From Desulfobacterales bacterium CG23_combo_of_CG06-09_8_20_14_all_51_8 (GTDB lineage Bacteria; Desulfobacterota; Desulfobacteria; Desulfobacterales; Desulfosalsimonadaceae), in contig PCSG01000164.1 in NCBI GenBank assembly GCA_002772195.1, positions 3,394 to 12,210 of the forward strand: a stretch of 8,817 nt of DNA, written 5' to 3'. Each line of letters starts with the position of its first letter. Position 1 is the stretch's first letter. The notes below the pieces were generated by a model that saw only the letters and a program-made list of their open reading frames with translations, was not told the origin of the DNA and made no database searches. Positions 1-7,289 of the stretch are shown here, piece after piece. The translations under genes were made by a program, and so were the position numbers.

Positions 1-659
1 TTATCACGTCCAAAGATGATGAAGAAGATGAAATTAAAGGATTTGAGGTGGGCGCGGTGGATTATGTCACCAAACCGTTCAGCATTCCTGTGGTGAATGC
101 CAGGGTCCAGGCCCATGTGGAACTCAAGCAGCAGCGGGAGATACTGGAAAATCTCTCATCCATTGACGGATTGACCGGGGTCCCCAATCGCCGCAACTTT
201 AATGAATTTCTCGAAAGAAACTGGCAATTCTGCATGCGGGCGTCAAAACCGATCGCTCTGATCATGATGGATATTGACCATTTTAAAGCCTTTAATGACC
301 ATTACGGGCACCTGGAAGGCGATGAGTGCCTGAAACAAGTGGCTGCAATATTAAGAAACTCCGTTAATCGGAAGACGGATATCATGGCCAGGTACGGCGG
401 CGAAGAGTTTGCCGCTATTCTTCCGGTCACTGATCTGGACGGGGCCGTGTCCATTGCTGAATTAATGCGAAAAAGCGTCGAGGAACTGTCAATACCCCAT
501 GCCAAATCAAGCGCTGACCGCCATGTCACCATCAGCCTGGGGGTTGCTTCAATGATTCCGGTAAAGGAAATCCCGGCGGTCACGATTATTCAAAACGCGG
601 ACCGGGCGTTGTATGCGGCAAAAATGTCTTCCAGAAACTGCGTCCGAAAAGCATCATGA
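1..659 (+). CDS. Response regulator diguanylate cyclase (REC-GGDEF), 5' partial
   Basis: The product makes the second messenger cyclic di-GMP from two GTP, under control of receiver phosphorylation. The gene enters the window already open; the frame starts at base 3 and 218 residues are visible. The first ~30 residues are the end of a receiver domain, with the conserved Thr/Ser position (ITS, bases 3-11) and the conserved Lys of VTKPF (codon 72-74). A short helical linker follows (VELKQQREILENLSS). The GGDEF domain then opens with the usual DGLTGVPNRR. It has the metal-binding MDIDHFK, the active-site GGEEF (396-410) and, five residues before that, an RxxD inhibitory site (RKTD, 369-380). Catalysis and product feedback inhibition are therefore both expected. 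An internal GTG at 48 is in frame but lies inside the receiver domain and is not the start. Whether one or two receiver domains precede (PleD-like) cannot be seen. The gene converges on the receiver gene at 690-1460, with 30 bp between the stops. Confidence 0.93.
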   Translation, partial: ITSKDDEEDEIKGFEVGAVDYVTKPFSIPVVNARVQAHVELKQQREILENLSSIDGLTGVPNRRNFNEFLERNWQFCMRASKPIALIMMDIDHFKAFNDHYGHLEGDECLKQVAAILRNSVNRKTDIMARYGGEEFAAILPVTDLDGAVSIAELMRKSVEELSIPHAKSSADRHVTISLGVASMIPVKEIPAVTIIQNADRALYAAKMSSRNCVRKAS

Positions 660-689
660 AAATGGTTTTTTTGCATTCACTCTTCTGTC

Positions 690-1460
690 TCAACTCCCAT
701 CCAGCACCTCCCGGACCTTGTTGTTCAAATCAATCATGCGGATGGGTTTGGCCAGAAAGGCTTTAATGCCCTTCTGGTCGGTTATATCCGAATCAATCAG
801 GTCCGCGTGACCCGAACAGACAATCACCGGAATATCCGGACGGATTTTCACCAGTTCCGCCACCAGTTGACTTCCCGACATGCCCGGCATGACGAGGTCC
901 GTGATCACCAGGTCAAAAAGATTCGGATCCTCCCGGAACACATTAAGGGCTTTTACCGGATCAATATTCACGGTGACCGCATATCCGTAGTGTTCCAGCA
1001 TCTGCTTGCCCAGCCGGGCGATCGCGGTCTCATCATCAACAAAAAGAATCCGCTCGGATCCTTTTTTCGCAGAAGCCCTTTGCTTTAATGGATCCTTTTT
1101 AAGCCCCGCTTTCTCATCCACCGGCAACGGGATGCCGTCTGCCCCGGAAAAACTCGGAATACGCCGGACAAGGCTTATGGCCCGCATGGTTGCGGTTTTG
1201 ATTTCCGCCAGCCAGGCCTGGGCCGGGTCCCATTCGGGAAGATCTTTTAACGCCAGCTCGATATTTCCCAGAATAATTCCCAGGATATTATTAAAATCAT
1301 TGGCCAGCTCCCCGGCCCGGATGCTCATGGATGCCAGTATGGCCATGTACTTTTCCACATCTTCCCGATGCCGATCAATGGACTGGCGGGCCTGGGCGTT
1401 TTCCCGCTCCATATCCGCTATTTTCCGATCCAACTCTTTTGTGGACGGGCTTTCTTTCAT
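690..1460 (-). CDS. Degenerate DHp-receiver hybrid protein, no kinase domain
   Basis: This 256-residue protein looks like a hybrid histidine kinase that lost its catalytic core. Residues ~7-40 are a charged coiled coil. Residues ~41-105 match the HisKA dimerisation helices of the AHDFNNIL class (GELANDFNNILGIILGNIEL), but the phospho-acceptor His is Asn54 (codon AAT at 1301-1299; CAT would give His). No N, G1 or G2 boxes of an HATPase domain follow. A ~30-residue linker rich in Lys leads straight to a receiver domain (residues 136-256). That domain has all the expected residues: acidic pair D142/D143, phospho-acceptor D188 in ITDLVMPGMSG, Ser216, and Lys238 in AKPI. It cannot phosphorylate itself. 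By inference it is either a dimeric receiver adaptor or an evolutionary remnant phosphorylated by another kinase. The ATG at 1460 has a GAGGA ribosome site six bases upstream. The gene is convergent with the diguanylate cyclase gene, so a shared pathway is possible but not shown. Confidence 0.88.
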   Translation of the reverse strand: MKESPSTKELDRKIADMERENAQARQSIDRHREDVEKYMAILASMSIRAGELANDFNNILGIILGNIELALKDLPEWDPAQAWLAEIKTATMRAISLVRRIPSFSGADGIPLPVDEKAGLKKDPLKQRASAKKGSERILFVDDETAIARLGKQMLEHYGYAVTVNIDPVKALNVFREDPNLFDLVITDLVMPGMSGSQLVAELVKIRPDIPVIVCSGHADLIDSDITDQKGIKAFLAKPIRMIDLNNKVREVLDGS

Positions 1461-1653
1461 TTGTAATCCTCGGTAATGGATTTGCCTTGATACAGGTCAC
1501 CAAAAATCTATTTTTGCCAAGACTACTTGAAAATTCACCCAATATCAATTTTTTTATAAATTCCCGGCCCGGCCGGTGCCCGAAGTGCCGGCAAGAACGC
1601 ATCGACCCGCCCCGCTTTAAAATCACGAGTTCATGCCAACGGCAGGGCTTCCG
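1461..1653. other. Non-coding gap between aroB end and receiver gene
   Basis: This 193-bp stretch holds no credible gene. It must carry the promoter of the downstream minus-strand receiver gene, unless that gene is read through from aroB. A possible weak minus-strand -35 (TTGATA) lies near 1541-1546, but its -10 is poor. A GC-rich imperfect hairpin sits at 1572-1592 and has no T-run on either strand, so I see no clear intrinsic terminator after aroB. Confidence 0.5.
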
Positions 1654-2682
1654 TCAGGCCATAGCGTAAACCACCTGTTTCAGATCCGCCAGATCCATCT
1701 TTTCCACCACTGCCCGGCCAATACCGGAAAGCAGCACAAAGTGAATGCCCTCCCCCTCCCGCTTTTTATCCCGGGCCTGGGCGTCTATGATCCCGGCGGG
1801 GTCCGCCGATATTTTCACGGGAAGATAGAAAGTTTCAAGCAGCCGCCGAAGACGGCCCACGTCTGTTTCACTTAATAACCCCCGGTTTTGCGAGAGCCGG
1901 GCCGCCGCCATCATGCCGATGCTCACTGCCTCGCCGTGGGAAACGCCAATGGTTTTTTCCACCGCGTGGCCGAAAGTATGGCCGAAATTCAGCTTGCGGC
2001 GTTCGCCTTTTTCAGTTTCATCTTGGTTGACGATCTCCGCCTTGATTTTCACGGAATCATAAATCACCCGTTCAATCACCACAGGGTCCAGTGCCAGGGC
2101 GGCTGCGGCGTTTTTTTCCAGATACCCAAAATAGGAAGCGTCGGCAATGGCGGCATGTTTGACGATTTCAGCAAATCCTGCGGATAGCGCCGGCCGGGGA
2201 AGGGTTTTTAAAACTTCCGGATCACAGATCACAAATTCCGGCTGGCTGAAAACCCCCACCATGTTTTTGTATCCCAGAAAATTCACGCCGGTTTTGCCGC
2301 CCACGCTGGCATCCACCTGGGCCAGAAGCGTGGTAGGGGCATAGCCGAACCGAACCCCCCGCAGATACGTGGATGCCGCAAATCCCGTCATATCACAGAC
2401 GATGCCGCCCCCGATGCCCAGCAAAAACACGGAGCGGTCCGCCGACCATTCGATCAGCCGCCGGTAAATTTCTTTCACGGTGTCAAGGGTTTTGCTCCCT
2501 TCCCCGGTGCCGATGCGGATGATTTCAGCAGCCGGAAAATCCGGCTGATAAAACCCGGCCACCGGATCATCGGTAATGATGATGGTCCGTTTCTGCGGCA
2601 GATAAGAAGAAAGGTTTTTCAGACGCTCGCCGACCAAAATCCGCGAACGGCCGTTATGCCCGGAAATTTCAATTTTTTTCAC
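1654..2682 (-). CDS. aroB: 3-dehydroquinate synthase
   Basis: This is the second shikimate-pathway enzyme. It converts DAHP to 3-dehydroquinate in the cytoplasm, using NAD+ and a divalent metal. The protein is 342 residues from the chosen GTG start at 2682, slightly short for the family. The NAD-binding glycine loop GIGGGIVCD is at residues 89-97, followed by the PTTLLAQVDASVGGKTGVN block at 116-134. Zinc ligands expected from the family are E172 (AEIVKHA), H235 (LNFGHTFGHA) and H249 (SHGEAV), with H239 as the second catalytic His. The frame stays open upstream to 2829, but that extension overlaps the end of aroF and looks unlike any AroB N-terminus. The KKIEISG beta strand starts right after the GTG, and an AAGGGA ribosome site lies just before it. 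The gap to the aroF stop is 31 bp, so the two are almost certainly one operon. Confidence 0.96.
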   Translation of the reverse strand: MKKIEISGHNGRSRILVGERLKNLSSYLPQKRTIIITDDPVAGFYQPDFPAAEIIRIGTGEGSKTLDTVKEIYRRLIEWSADRSVFLLGIGGGIVCDMTGFAASTYLRGVRFGYAPTTLLAQVDASVGGKTGVNFLGYKNMVGVFSQPEFVICDPEVLKTLPRPALSAGFAEIVKHAAIADASYFGYLEKNAAAALALDPVVIERVIYDSVKIKAEIVNQDETEKGERRKLNFGHTFGHAVEKTIGVSHGEAVSIGMMAAARLSQNRGLLSETDVGRLRRLLETFYLPVKISADPAGIIDAQARDKKREGEGIHFVLLSGIGRAVVEKMDLADLKQVVYAMA

Positions 2683-2713
2683 AGTCGATCCCTTTTCATC
2701 GAGCGGTGTTCCC

Positions 2714-3730
2714 TTACGCTTGATTTTCGCCAAGAATCCCTTCAATGGCCCGAATCTGGCGGCACAGGATTTCAAACTGTTTGGGATACAGGGACTGGGC
2801 CCCGTCGGAGCTTGCTTTTTCCGGTTCATGGTGCACTTCGATCATCATGCCGTGGGCCCCCACTGCGGCGGCTGCCCGGGCAAGGGGCATGACCTGGTCC
2901 CGGAATCCGGCCGCGTGGCTCGGGTCCACGATAATGGGCAGATGGCTTTCCCGCTGCACAACGGGAATCGCGGAAAGATCCAGAGTGTTCCGGCTGTGAC
3001 GGACAAAAGTGCGAACCCCCCGTTCACAGAGAATGACATCCGGATTTCCTTCGGCCATGATATATTCGGCTGCCATGAGCCATTCATCCACGGTGGCAGA
3101 CATGCCGCGCTTGAGCATCACCGGCTTTTTCGCTTTCCCGGCCCGGCGCAGCAGGCTGAAATTCTGCATATTGCGGGTGCCGATCTGAATCACATCCGCA
3201 TAGGCTTCCACCATGTCCGCATGTTCCAGATCCATCACCTCGGTGACAACGGGCATGGCAAAAGTTTCCCGCACCTTTGCCAGAATTTTAAGACCTTCTT
3301 CCCCCAGACCCTGAAAGGCATAGGGCGATGTCCGGGGCTTGAAAGCCCCGCCCCGGAAAAGGTCCCCGCCGGCTTTTTTAACATGTTCGGCGATGGTCAT
3401 GGCCTGAATTTCGCTTTCCACGGCGCAGGGACCGGCAATAATCACCATCCGCCCGCCCCCGATCCGCACGCCACCCACATCGATCATTGTTGATTCCGGC
3501 CGGGTTTCCCGGCTGACGAGTTTATAGGGACGGGTCACGGCAATGGTCTGTTTGACCCCGGGCAGATCCTGAAACCAGGCTTCCTCCAAAGCGCCCTTGT
3601 TGAACAGCACCGCAATGGACACCCGGTCCCCGCCCGGAATCGACCGGGCCTTGCATCCCTTTGACTCAACGGCCCGGATCACTTCGTCAATCTGCTGTTG
3701 ACCAGCGTCCCGTCGCATCACGATCAGCAT
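2714..3730 (-). CDS. aroF: 3-deoxy-7-phosphoheptulonate (DAHP) synthase, class I-beta
   Basis: The enzyme condenses phosphoenolpyruvate and erythrose-4-phosphate to DAHP, the committed step into aromatic amino-acid synthesis. The protein is 338 residues. Residues 1-~70 form the ferredoxin-like regulatory domain (MLIVMRRDAG...), which in the Thermotoga maritima enzyme mediates feedback by aromatic amino acids. The TIM barrel follows, with AGPCAVES at 99-106, KPRTSPYAFQG at 131-141, GTRNMQNF at 184-191, KRG at 207-209, CERGVRTF at 235-242 and DPSHAAG at 269-275. The metal ligands fall at C102, H272, E298 and D309, the same numbers as I recall for T. maritima DAHP synthase, which supports the start used here. 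The frame opens six codons further up (3748), but that ATG sits on the ribosome site: AAGGAG lies seven bases before the ATG at 3730. It is the first gene of the aroF-aroB operon. Confidence 0.97.
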   Translation of the reverse strand: MLIVMRRDAGQQQIDEVIRAVESKGCKARSIPGGDRVSIAVLFNKGALEEAWFQDLPGVKQTIAVTRPYKLVSRETRPESTMIDVGGVRIGGGRMVIIAGPCAVESEIQAMTIAEHVKKAGGDLFRGGAFKPRTSPYAFQGLGEEGLKILAKVRETFAMPVVTEVMDLEHADMVEAYADVIQIGTRNMQNFSLLRRAGKAKKPVMLKRGMSATVDEWLMAAEYIMAEGNPDVILCERGVRTFVRHSRNTLDLSAIPVVQRESHLPIIVDPSHAAGFRDQVMPLARAAAAVGAHGMMIEVHHEPEKASSDGAQSLYPKQFEILCRQIRAIEGILGENQA

Positions 3731-3781
3731 TGCCTTTCTCCTTTTCATCTGAACAATTCATGCCTCAATTCAACATCATTA

Positions 3782-3809
3782 AAATTATCTAAAAACCGCC
3801 CCATGTCAA
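3782..3809 (-). promoter_or_regulatory. Candidate sigma70 promoter for aroF-aroB
   Basis: Reading the minus strand, a perfect -35 TTGACA spans 3809-3804. A 16-bp spacer then leads to TAATTT (3787-3782), a weak -10. The better box GATAAT (3789-3784) overlaps it, but at only 14 bp. Transcription from here would give a short leader of about 45 nt, too short for a peptide attenuator. The exact -10 is uncertain. Confidence 0.4.
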
Positions 3810-3885
3810 TTCGATACATAGAATTCGGTAAAAATCCGGAATTTCCCATACCCCCAAATATCATTATCCGCACCTGATTGTTTGC

Positions 3886-3914
3886 TTGACACGCCGCATC
3901 AATTTGATAAAAAT
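3886..3914 (+). promoter_or_regulatory. Candidate sigma70 promoter for pfp
   Basis: A perfect -35 TTGACA lies at 3886-3891. About 16 bp later comes an A-rich -10 (TAAAAA, from 3908). The expected leader to the ATG at 3981 is about 60 nt. The -10 match is only moderate. It is the best promoter-like signal ahead of the phosphofructokinase gene. Confidence 0.45.
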
Positions 3915-3980
3915 TCGTTAGTAATGAGAAATATAGGGCAATCAACTGAAAAAGCGGCAATCATCGGAGGGAAATACCAC

Positions 3981-6089
3981 ATGCCGAATCAAACCCCAGG
4001 CGATCAGTATTCATTTTTAGCGGACCCGGAAGTCCAAAAAACCACCACGGCATTTACCACGGACCTTCAGGAGCGATTGAATTTCAAACCGCCGGTCTGC
4101 GATGTTTTCAATTCTCCGGCCACCAGCCTTGAAAATGATCCGCAGTATGAATTTCATATCCATCCGGCCGCCAAAGAAGCCCTGCCCAATATTATTGATA
4201 ACCCGGTGCAGCGGATTATCGGTATTGATGCGCCGAAGGGGGCTGTGCCCCGCGATTATAAAAAGCCGAGAAAAATCGGCATTGTTTTCTCCGGCGGACC
4301 CGCGCCCGGCGGGCACAACGTCATCGCAGGCCTGTTTGACGCCATGAAAAAGGCCAATCCCAAAAACCGGCTGTTCGGCTTTATTCTAGGGCCGGACGGC
4401 ATCCTTGAAAACGATATCATGGAGCTTGATAAGGAGATCATTGATGCCCATCGGAATCTCGGCGGCTTCACCATGATCAAAACCGGCCGGACCAAAATTG
4501 ACAATAAAAAAAAGATGACCATCGCCCGGGAGAACTGCAAAAAAATGAATCTGGACGCCATTGTTGTTGTGGGCGGCGATGACTCCAACACCAATGCAGC
4601 GGTTCTGGCCCAGGAATTTTTCAACGACGGCATCCAGGTCATCGGCGTCCCCAAAACCATTGACGGCGATATCCAGGTCAAGGACATCAACGGCAAGGTG
4701 CTGTGTGCCATGTCCTTCGGCTTCCACACCGCGGCCCGGGCCTTTGCCAGAAGCATCAGCAATTTGTGCACGGACAGCAGCTCGGATGTCAAATACTGGC
4801 ATGTCTGCAAGGTCATGGGCCGGGTGGCCAGCCATCTGGGTCTGGAAGTCGCCCTTCAGGTTCATCCCAATCTGTGCATGATCGGCGAGGAAATGGCCGA
4901 TTATATCGACACAGAACGGATCCGCAAAGCAAATGCCGCCGGCACCATCGACTATACGGCATTCGGCATGACCCTGCGCCATCTGTCCCGGGTCATCTGC
5001 AACGGCATTGTCCGCCGGGCCGAAGTGGGAAAAAATTACGGCGTCATCGTCATCCCCGAGGGGATACTGGAATTTATAAATGAAATCCAGGTATTTATCA
5101 TAAAACTCAATACCATTATCGCTGATTACAACCAGACCCATGACACGGACTTTCACTCGGATTTTGTCACATTGGACGACAAGCTGGACTATCTGCGCCG
5201 CCTGGCCCGATTCTCCCGGGAAAATCCCTCCTTTATGGTCTGGAATACCCGGGATGACGACCTGTTCAACGATATCCCCGCTTTTTTCCAGGAAGGGCTG
5301 CTCACCGAACGGGACAGCCATGGGAATTTTCAATTTTCACAGGTGGATACGGAAAAAGTCGTTCTGGGACTGGTGAAAGACTATCTGAAAATCCGGCAGG
5401 ATCAGGGCCGATACAAAATCGGTATCCAACCGGAATGGTATCAAAAAACCCTGAAAAAAGAAGGACTTGATCCGGACTACTATGGCCCGGTTCTGTTTAA
5501 GAATTATCATACGAAGGATGCGTTTCTGCTGGCCAAGGATTCCCTGATTTCCATGAAAACCTTAAATCAGGAACTGGTGCGGGAGAAGGTCATCGGCAAA
5601 AATGATGATATCCCGCCGGCGGTCCAGAAAGTATTTCAGTCCACGGTCCCCAAGTTCAAAACCCAGGTCCATTTTTACGGATATGACGGCCGGGGCAATG
5701 ATCCCACCTGGTTTGACTGCACCTATACCTACAATCTGGGGCTCACGGTTTTTTCCCTGATCGCCAACAATGCCACCGGACAATTGGCGGCCATCAAAAA
5801 CCTGGAAAAAGATTTTGCCGAGTGGGAGCCCATCGGCATTCCCATCGCCCCGCTCATGCATCTTGAGGAAAGAAACAGGAAGCTGGCCCTGGTGCTGGAA
5901 CGCACGGTGGTGGACATCGATTCCCCGGCCTTCAAGGTGGTCAAGGCCCTGCGGGAAAAATGGCTGGCAGCCGTGCCCGGACCGGACGAGTACCGGCGGC
6001 CCGGTCCCATCCGGTTTTCCGGAAGCAGCGTGGACAGCAAGCCCCTGATCCTGACGTTAAACAATCTGGACAAAAATAAATTTATATAG
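3981..6089 (+). CDS. pfp: Pyrophosphate-dependent 6-phosphofructokinase, long form
   Basis: The enzyme reversibly phosphorylates fructose-6-phosphate to fructose-1,6-bisphosphate with PPi instead of ATP, so it can serve both glycolysis and gluconeogenesis. The protein is 702 residues. The phosphate-binding loop GGPAPGGHN is at 105-113. GGDDSNT begins at G198, and its second Asp (D201) together with K225 of PKTIDGD (224-230) are the residues that mark PPi use over ATP. D228 is the catalytic base and MGR is at 279-281. IPEG is at 358-361, and the C-terminal GYDGRGN with FDCTYTYNLG starts at 567. The family is usually ~550 residues; the extra length includes a stretch of about 80 residues between GRY (476-478) and GYDGRGN. 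The start is the ATG with GGAGG ten bases upstream. In-frame upstream starts at 3882 (TTG) and 3924 (ATG) lie in the promoter or leader and lack ribosome sites. It is divergent from aroF and converges on the hydrolase gene with 17 bp between. Confidence 0.95.
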   Translation: MPNQTPGDQYSFLADPEVQKTTTAFTTDLQERLNFKPPVCDVFNSPATSLENDPQYEFHIHPAAKEALPNIIDNPVQRIIGIDAPKGAVPRDYKKPRKIGIVFSGGPAPGGHNVIAGLFDAMKKANPKNRLFGFILGPDGILENDIMELDKEIIDAHRNLGGFTMIKTGRTKIDNKKKMTIARENCKKMNLDAIVVVGGDDSNTNAAVLAQEFFNDGIQVIGVPKTIDGDIQVKDINGKVLCAMSFGFHTAARAFARSISNLCTDSSSDVKYWHVCKVMGRVASHLGLEVALQVHPNLCMIGEEMADYIDTERIRKANAAGTIDYTAFGMTLRHLSRVICNGIVRRAEVGKNYGVIVIPEGILEFINEIQVFIIKLNTIIADYNQTHDTDFHSDFVTLDDKLDYLRRLARFSRENPSFMVWNTRDDDLFNDIPAFFQEGLLTERDSHGNFQFSQVDTEKVVLGLVKDYLKIRQDQGRYKIGIQPEWYQKTLKKEGLDPDYYGPVLFKNYHTKDAFLLAKDSLISMKTLNQELVREKVIGKNDDIPPAVQKVFQSTVPKFKTQVHFYGYDGRGNDPTWFDCTYTYNLGLTVFSLIANNATGQLAAIKNLEKDFAEWEPIGIPIAPLMHLEERNRKLALVLERTVVDIDSPAFKVVKALREKWLAAVPGPDEYRRPGPIRFSGSSVDSKPLILTLNNLDKNKFI

Positions 6090-6106
6090 ACCAGGGGGTT
6101 CTTCTT

Positions 6107-6961
6107 TTATTTTCCAAGTTGCGCAGACAGCCACGCATCTATTTTTTCAAACGTCTCCTTGCGGTTCAGTTCATTGAAATTTTCATGAAAATTGTCCTTG
6201 TGCCGGACATAGGTGAGGAGGCGCTGGTCCATGCTTTTAAAGAGCGCTTCCGCGTAGTCCGCATCCGCCACCTGGTCGGCTCCGGCGATCACCGCGAACG
6301 TGGGATGCCGCCATGCGGAAAAATTTTCCTTCACCCATTTCTGGGCCTTGAGCAGCTCCGCACCAAAGCGCATGGTGGGGTTTTTCCCCCGGAGGCCATC
6401 GGCTTCATCCTTCCGGTGACGGCGGGTGATGGTTTCATCATGGGTCAACAGATCGGTCAGCTCCGGCCCCGGGATAACGGCATGGGGGATGACGGCTCCA
6501 AAAAACCGGACAAGAGGAATCATGACTGGCGAAACTTTAATGGCATTCCCATAATAAGGGGAAGAGAAGATATAGCCTTTGATCCTCGAATCGTTTAGCG
6601 CACAGCGGATACCGAAATGCGTGGCGATCAGTCCGCCCATGGAGTGGCCCATTACAAAAATCGGAAGATCCGGATAGGTCTTTTTCGTCCACGCCAGAAA
6701 ATCCTCCGTATCTTTCAAATAAAAATCAAACTTGGGGATATAAATCTTTTCCTGCTTGTGGCCCCTCAGATCATAGGAGACCGTGGCCAGCCCCTTTTCC
6801 TTGAAATACAGCGCAGGTGTCACATAATCGCCGGCATGGGCGAGCCCTCCATGAATGGCCATTAACACCGCCTTCGGCTTTTCAGGTTCCCAGACATGAA
6901 CGTCCAGCGACGCGCCGTCCCGTGTTTTTAAAACATCCAGCCTTGATTCGGAAAATCTCAT
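6107..6961 (-). CDS. Alpha/beta hydrolase, monoacylglycerol lipase-like
   Basis: This 284-residue serine hydrolase belongs to the Hydrolase_4 (serine aminopeptidase S33-like) group, which includes monoacylglycerol lipases and lysophospholipases. The oxyanion HG is in AIHGG (35-39), and a YDLRGH strand-turn at 63-68 is typical of the group. The nucleophile is S107 in GHSMGG (105-110). The likely acid is D229 (AGADQVAD) and the catalytic His is H259 in NFHE. The region between about 138 and 200 is a variable cap carrying a hydrophobic stretch (VMIPLVRFFGAVI, 146-158), consistent with a lipid-like substrate. No signal peptide is visible, so it is probably cytoplasmic or membrane-associated. The substrate cannot be told from sequence. 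The ATG has an AAGGAG ribosome site about seven bases upstream. It appears monocistronic. Confidence 0.9.
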   Translation of the reverse strand: MRFSESRLDVLKTRDGASLDVHVWEPEKPKAVLMAIHGGLAHAGDYVTPALYFKEKGLATVSYDLRGHKQEKIYIPKFDFYLKDTEDFLAWTKKTYPDLPIFVMGHSMGGLIATHFGIRCALNDSRIKGYIFSSPYYGNAIKVSPVMIPLVRFFGAVIPHAVIPGPELTDLLTHDETITRRHRKDEADGLRGKNPTMRFGAELLKAQKWVKENFSAWRHPTFAVIAGADQVADADYAEALFKSMDQRLLTYVRHKDNFHENFNELNRKETFEKIDAWLSAQLGK

Positions 6962-7024
6962 TACCGACTCCTTTTCTGAAAATGTTATGAAAAATCAGTA
7001 TGGTTACATGGCCATCGAACCACA

Positions 7025-7052
7025 ATAATATTCTTCTTCTAACTTGTTACAA
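7025..7052 (-). promoter_or_regulatory. Candidate sigma70 promoter for the alpha/beta hydrolase
   Basis: On the minus strand, TTGTAA (7052-7047) is followed after 16 bp by TATTAT (7030-7025). These match the -35 at four of six bases and the -10 at five of six. The leader would be about 57 nt. Confidence 0.4.
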
Positions 7053-7061
7053 CGGATTTGT

Positions 7062-7082
7062 AAATCAGGCTTTTCCTGATTT
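7062..7082 (+). repeat. 8-bp perfect inverted repeat, 5-nt loop, T-run after
   Basis: AAATCAGG (7062-7069) and CCTGATTT (7075-7082) form a perfect stem around CTTTT, with two more T after it. It could be a weak plus-strand terminator shielding the downstream promoter, or a dimeric regulator site. No plus-strand gene ends just upstream, and half-boxes recur nearby, so the operator reading is slightly favoured. Confidence 0.45.
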
Positions 7083-7150
7083 TTACGGCGAAAAACCCTT
7101 AGCCGGTTGTTAAAAAATGTTATGAGATTTCCTGGATTCTTCCTGATCCC

Positions 7151-7178
7151 TTGACTTAACTCATTATTCTGTTAGAAT
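7151..7178 (+). promoter_or_regulatory. Sigma70 promoter of the small membrane-protein gene
   Basis: The -35 TTGACT (7151-7156) and -10 TAGAAT (7173-7178) each match consensus at five of six bases, with a 16-bp spacer. Transcription should start near 7185, leaving a leader of about 105 nt before the ATG at 7290. A CCTGAT box (7142-7147) lies directly upstream of the -35. Confidence 0.65.
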
Positions 7179-7289
7179 ACATCGCGTTATCAATACCGAT
7201 CCCCCCATCGCAAAATAAATGAAGCCTTTAATAACCAGCTTTCATCATCGAATACGGAACCATCATCTTTCTTAATTCAAGGAGGTCCT

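Larger units (their letters stand above)
6979..7125. repeat. 12-nt direct repeat AAAATGTTATGA, two copies
   Basis: Identical copies lie at 6979-6990 and 7114-7125, starting 135 bp apart. The first is in the hydrolase leader close to its ribosome site; the second is upstream of the small membrane-protein promoter. The sequence is AT-rich, so chance is possible. Confidence 0.4.
6962..7289. other. 328-bp AT-rich intergenic region with divergent promoters and repeats
   Basis: No coding potential is visible here. The region holds a candidate promoter for the hydrolase gene on the left and a good sigma70 promoter for the small membrane-protein gene on the right. Between them are short repeats: an 8-bp inverted repeat, a 12-nt direct repeat and several CCTGAT/ATCAGG boxes. 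After the right-hand promoter there is a leader of about 105 nt with no strong hairpin that I can see. Confidence 0.6.

Noticed and set aside
1006..1476. 156-codon plus-strand open frame opposite the receiver gene
   Set aside because: Its Ser/Arg-rich translation has no domain pattern, while the minus strand encodes a clear receiver and dimerisation domain over the same bases.
1572..1592. GC-rich hairpin GCCGGTGC / GTGCCGGC as aroB terminator
   Set aside because: The full 8-bp stem needs G-U pairs that exist only in plus-strand RNA. No T-run follows on either strand.
2683..2829. Longer N-terminus for aroB starting inside aroF
   Set aside because: The extra 49 residues overlap the aroF end and do not resemble dehydroquinate synthase. 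The GTG at 2682 has a ribosome site and gives a normal N-terminus.
2720..3493. 257-codon plus-strand open frame opposite aroF
   Set aside because: It mirrors the codons of the confidently identified DAHP synthase, and its His/Pro/Gly-rich translation is typical of an antisense shadow.
3882..3980. Upstream in-frame starts for pfp (TTG 3882, ATG 3924)
   Set aside because: The TTG overlaps the candidate -35 region and the ATG has no ribosome site. GGAGG precedes the ATG at 3981.
4386..5333. Long 315-codon open frame on the minus strand inside pfp
   Set aside because: It lies wholly opposite the well-supported phosphofructokinase gene, its translation has no recognisable domain, and GC-biased third positions readily create such antisense frames.
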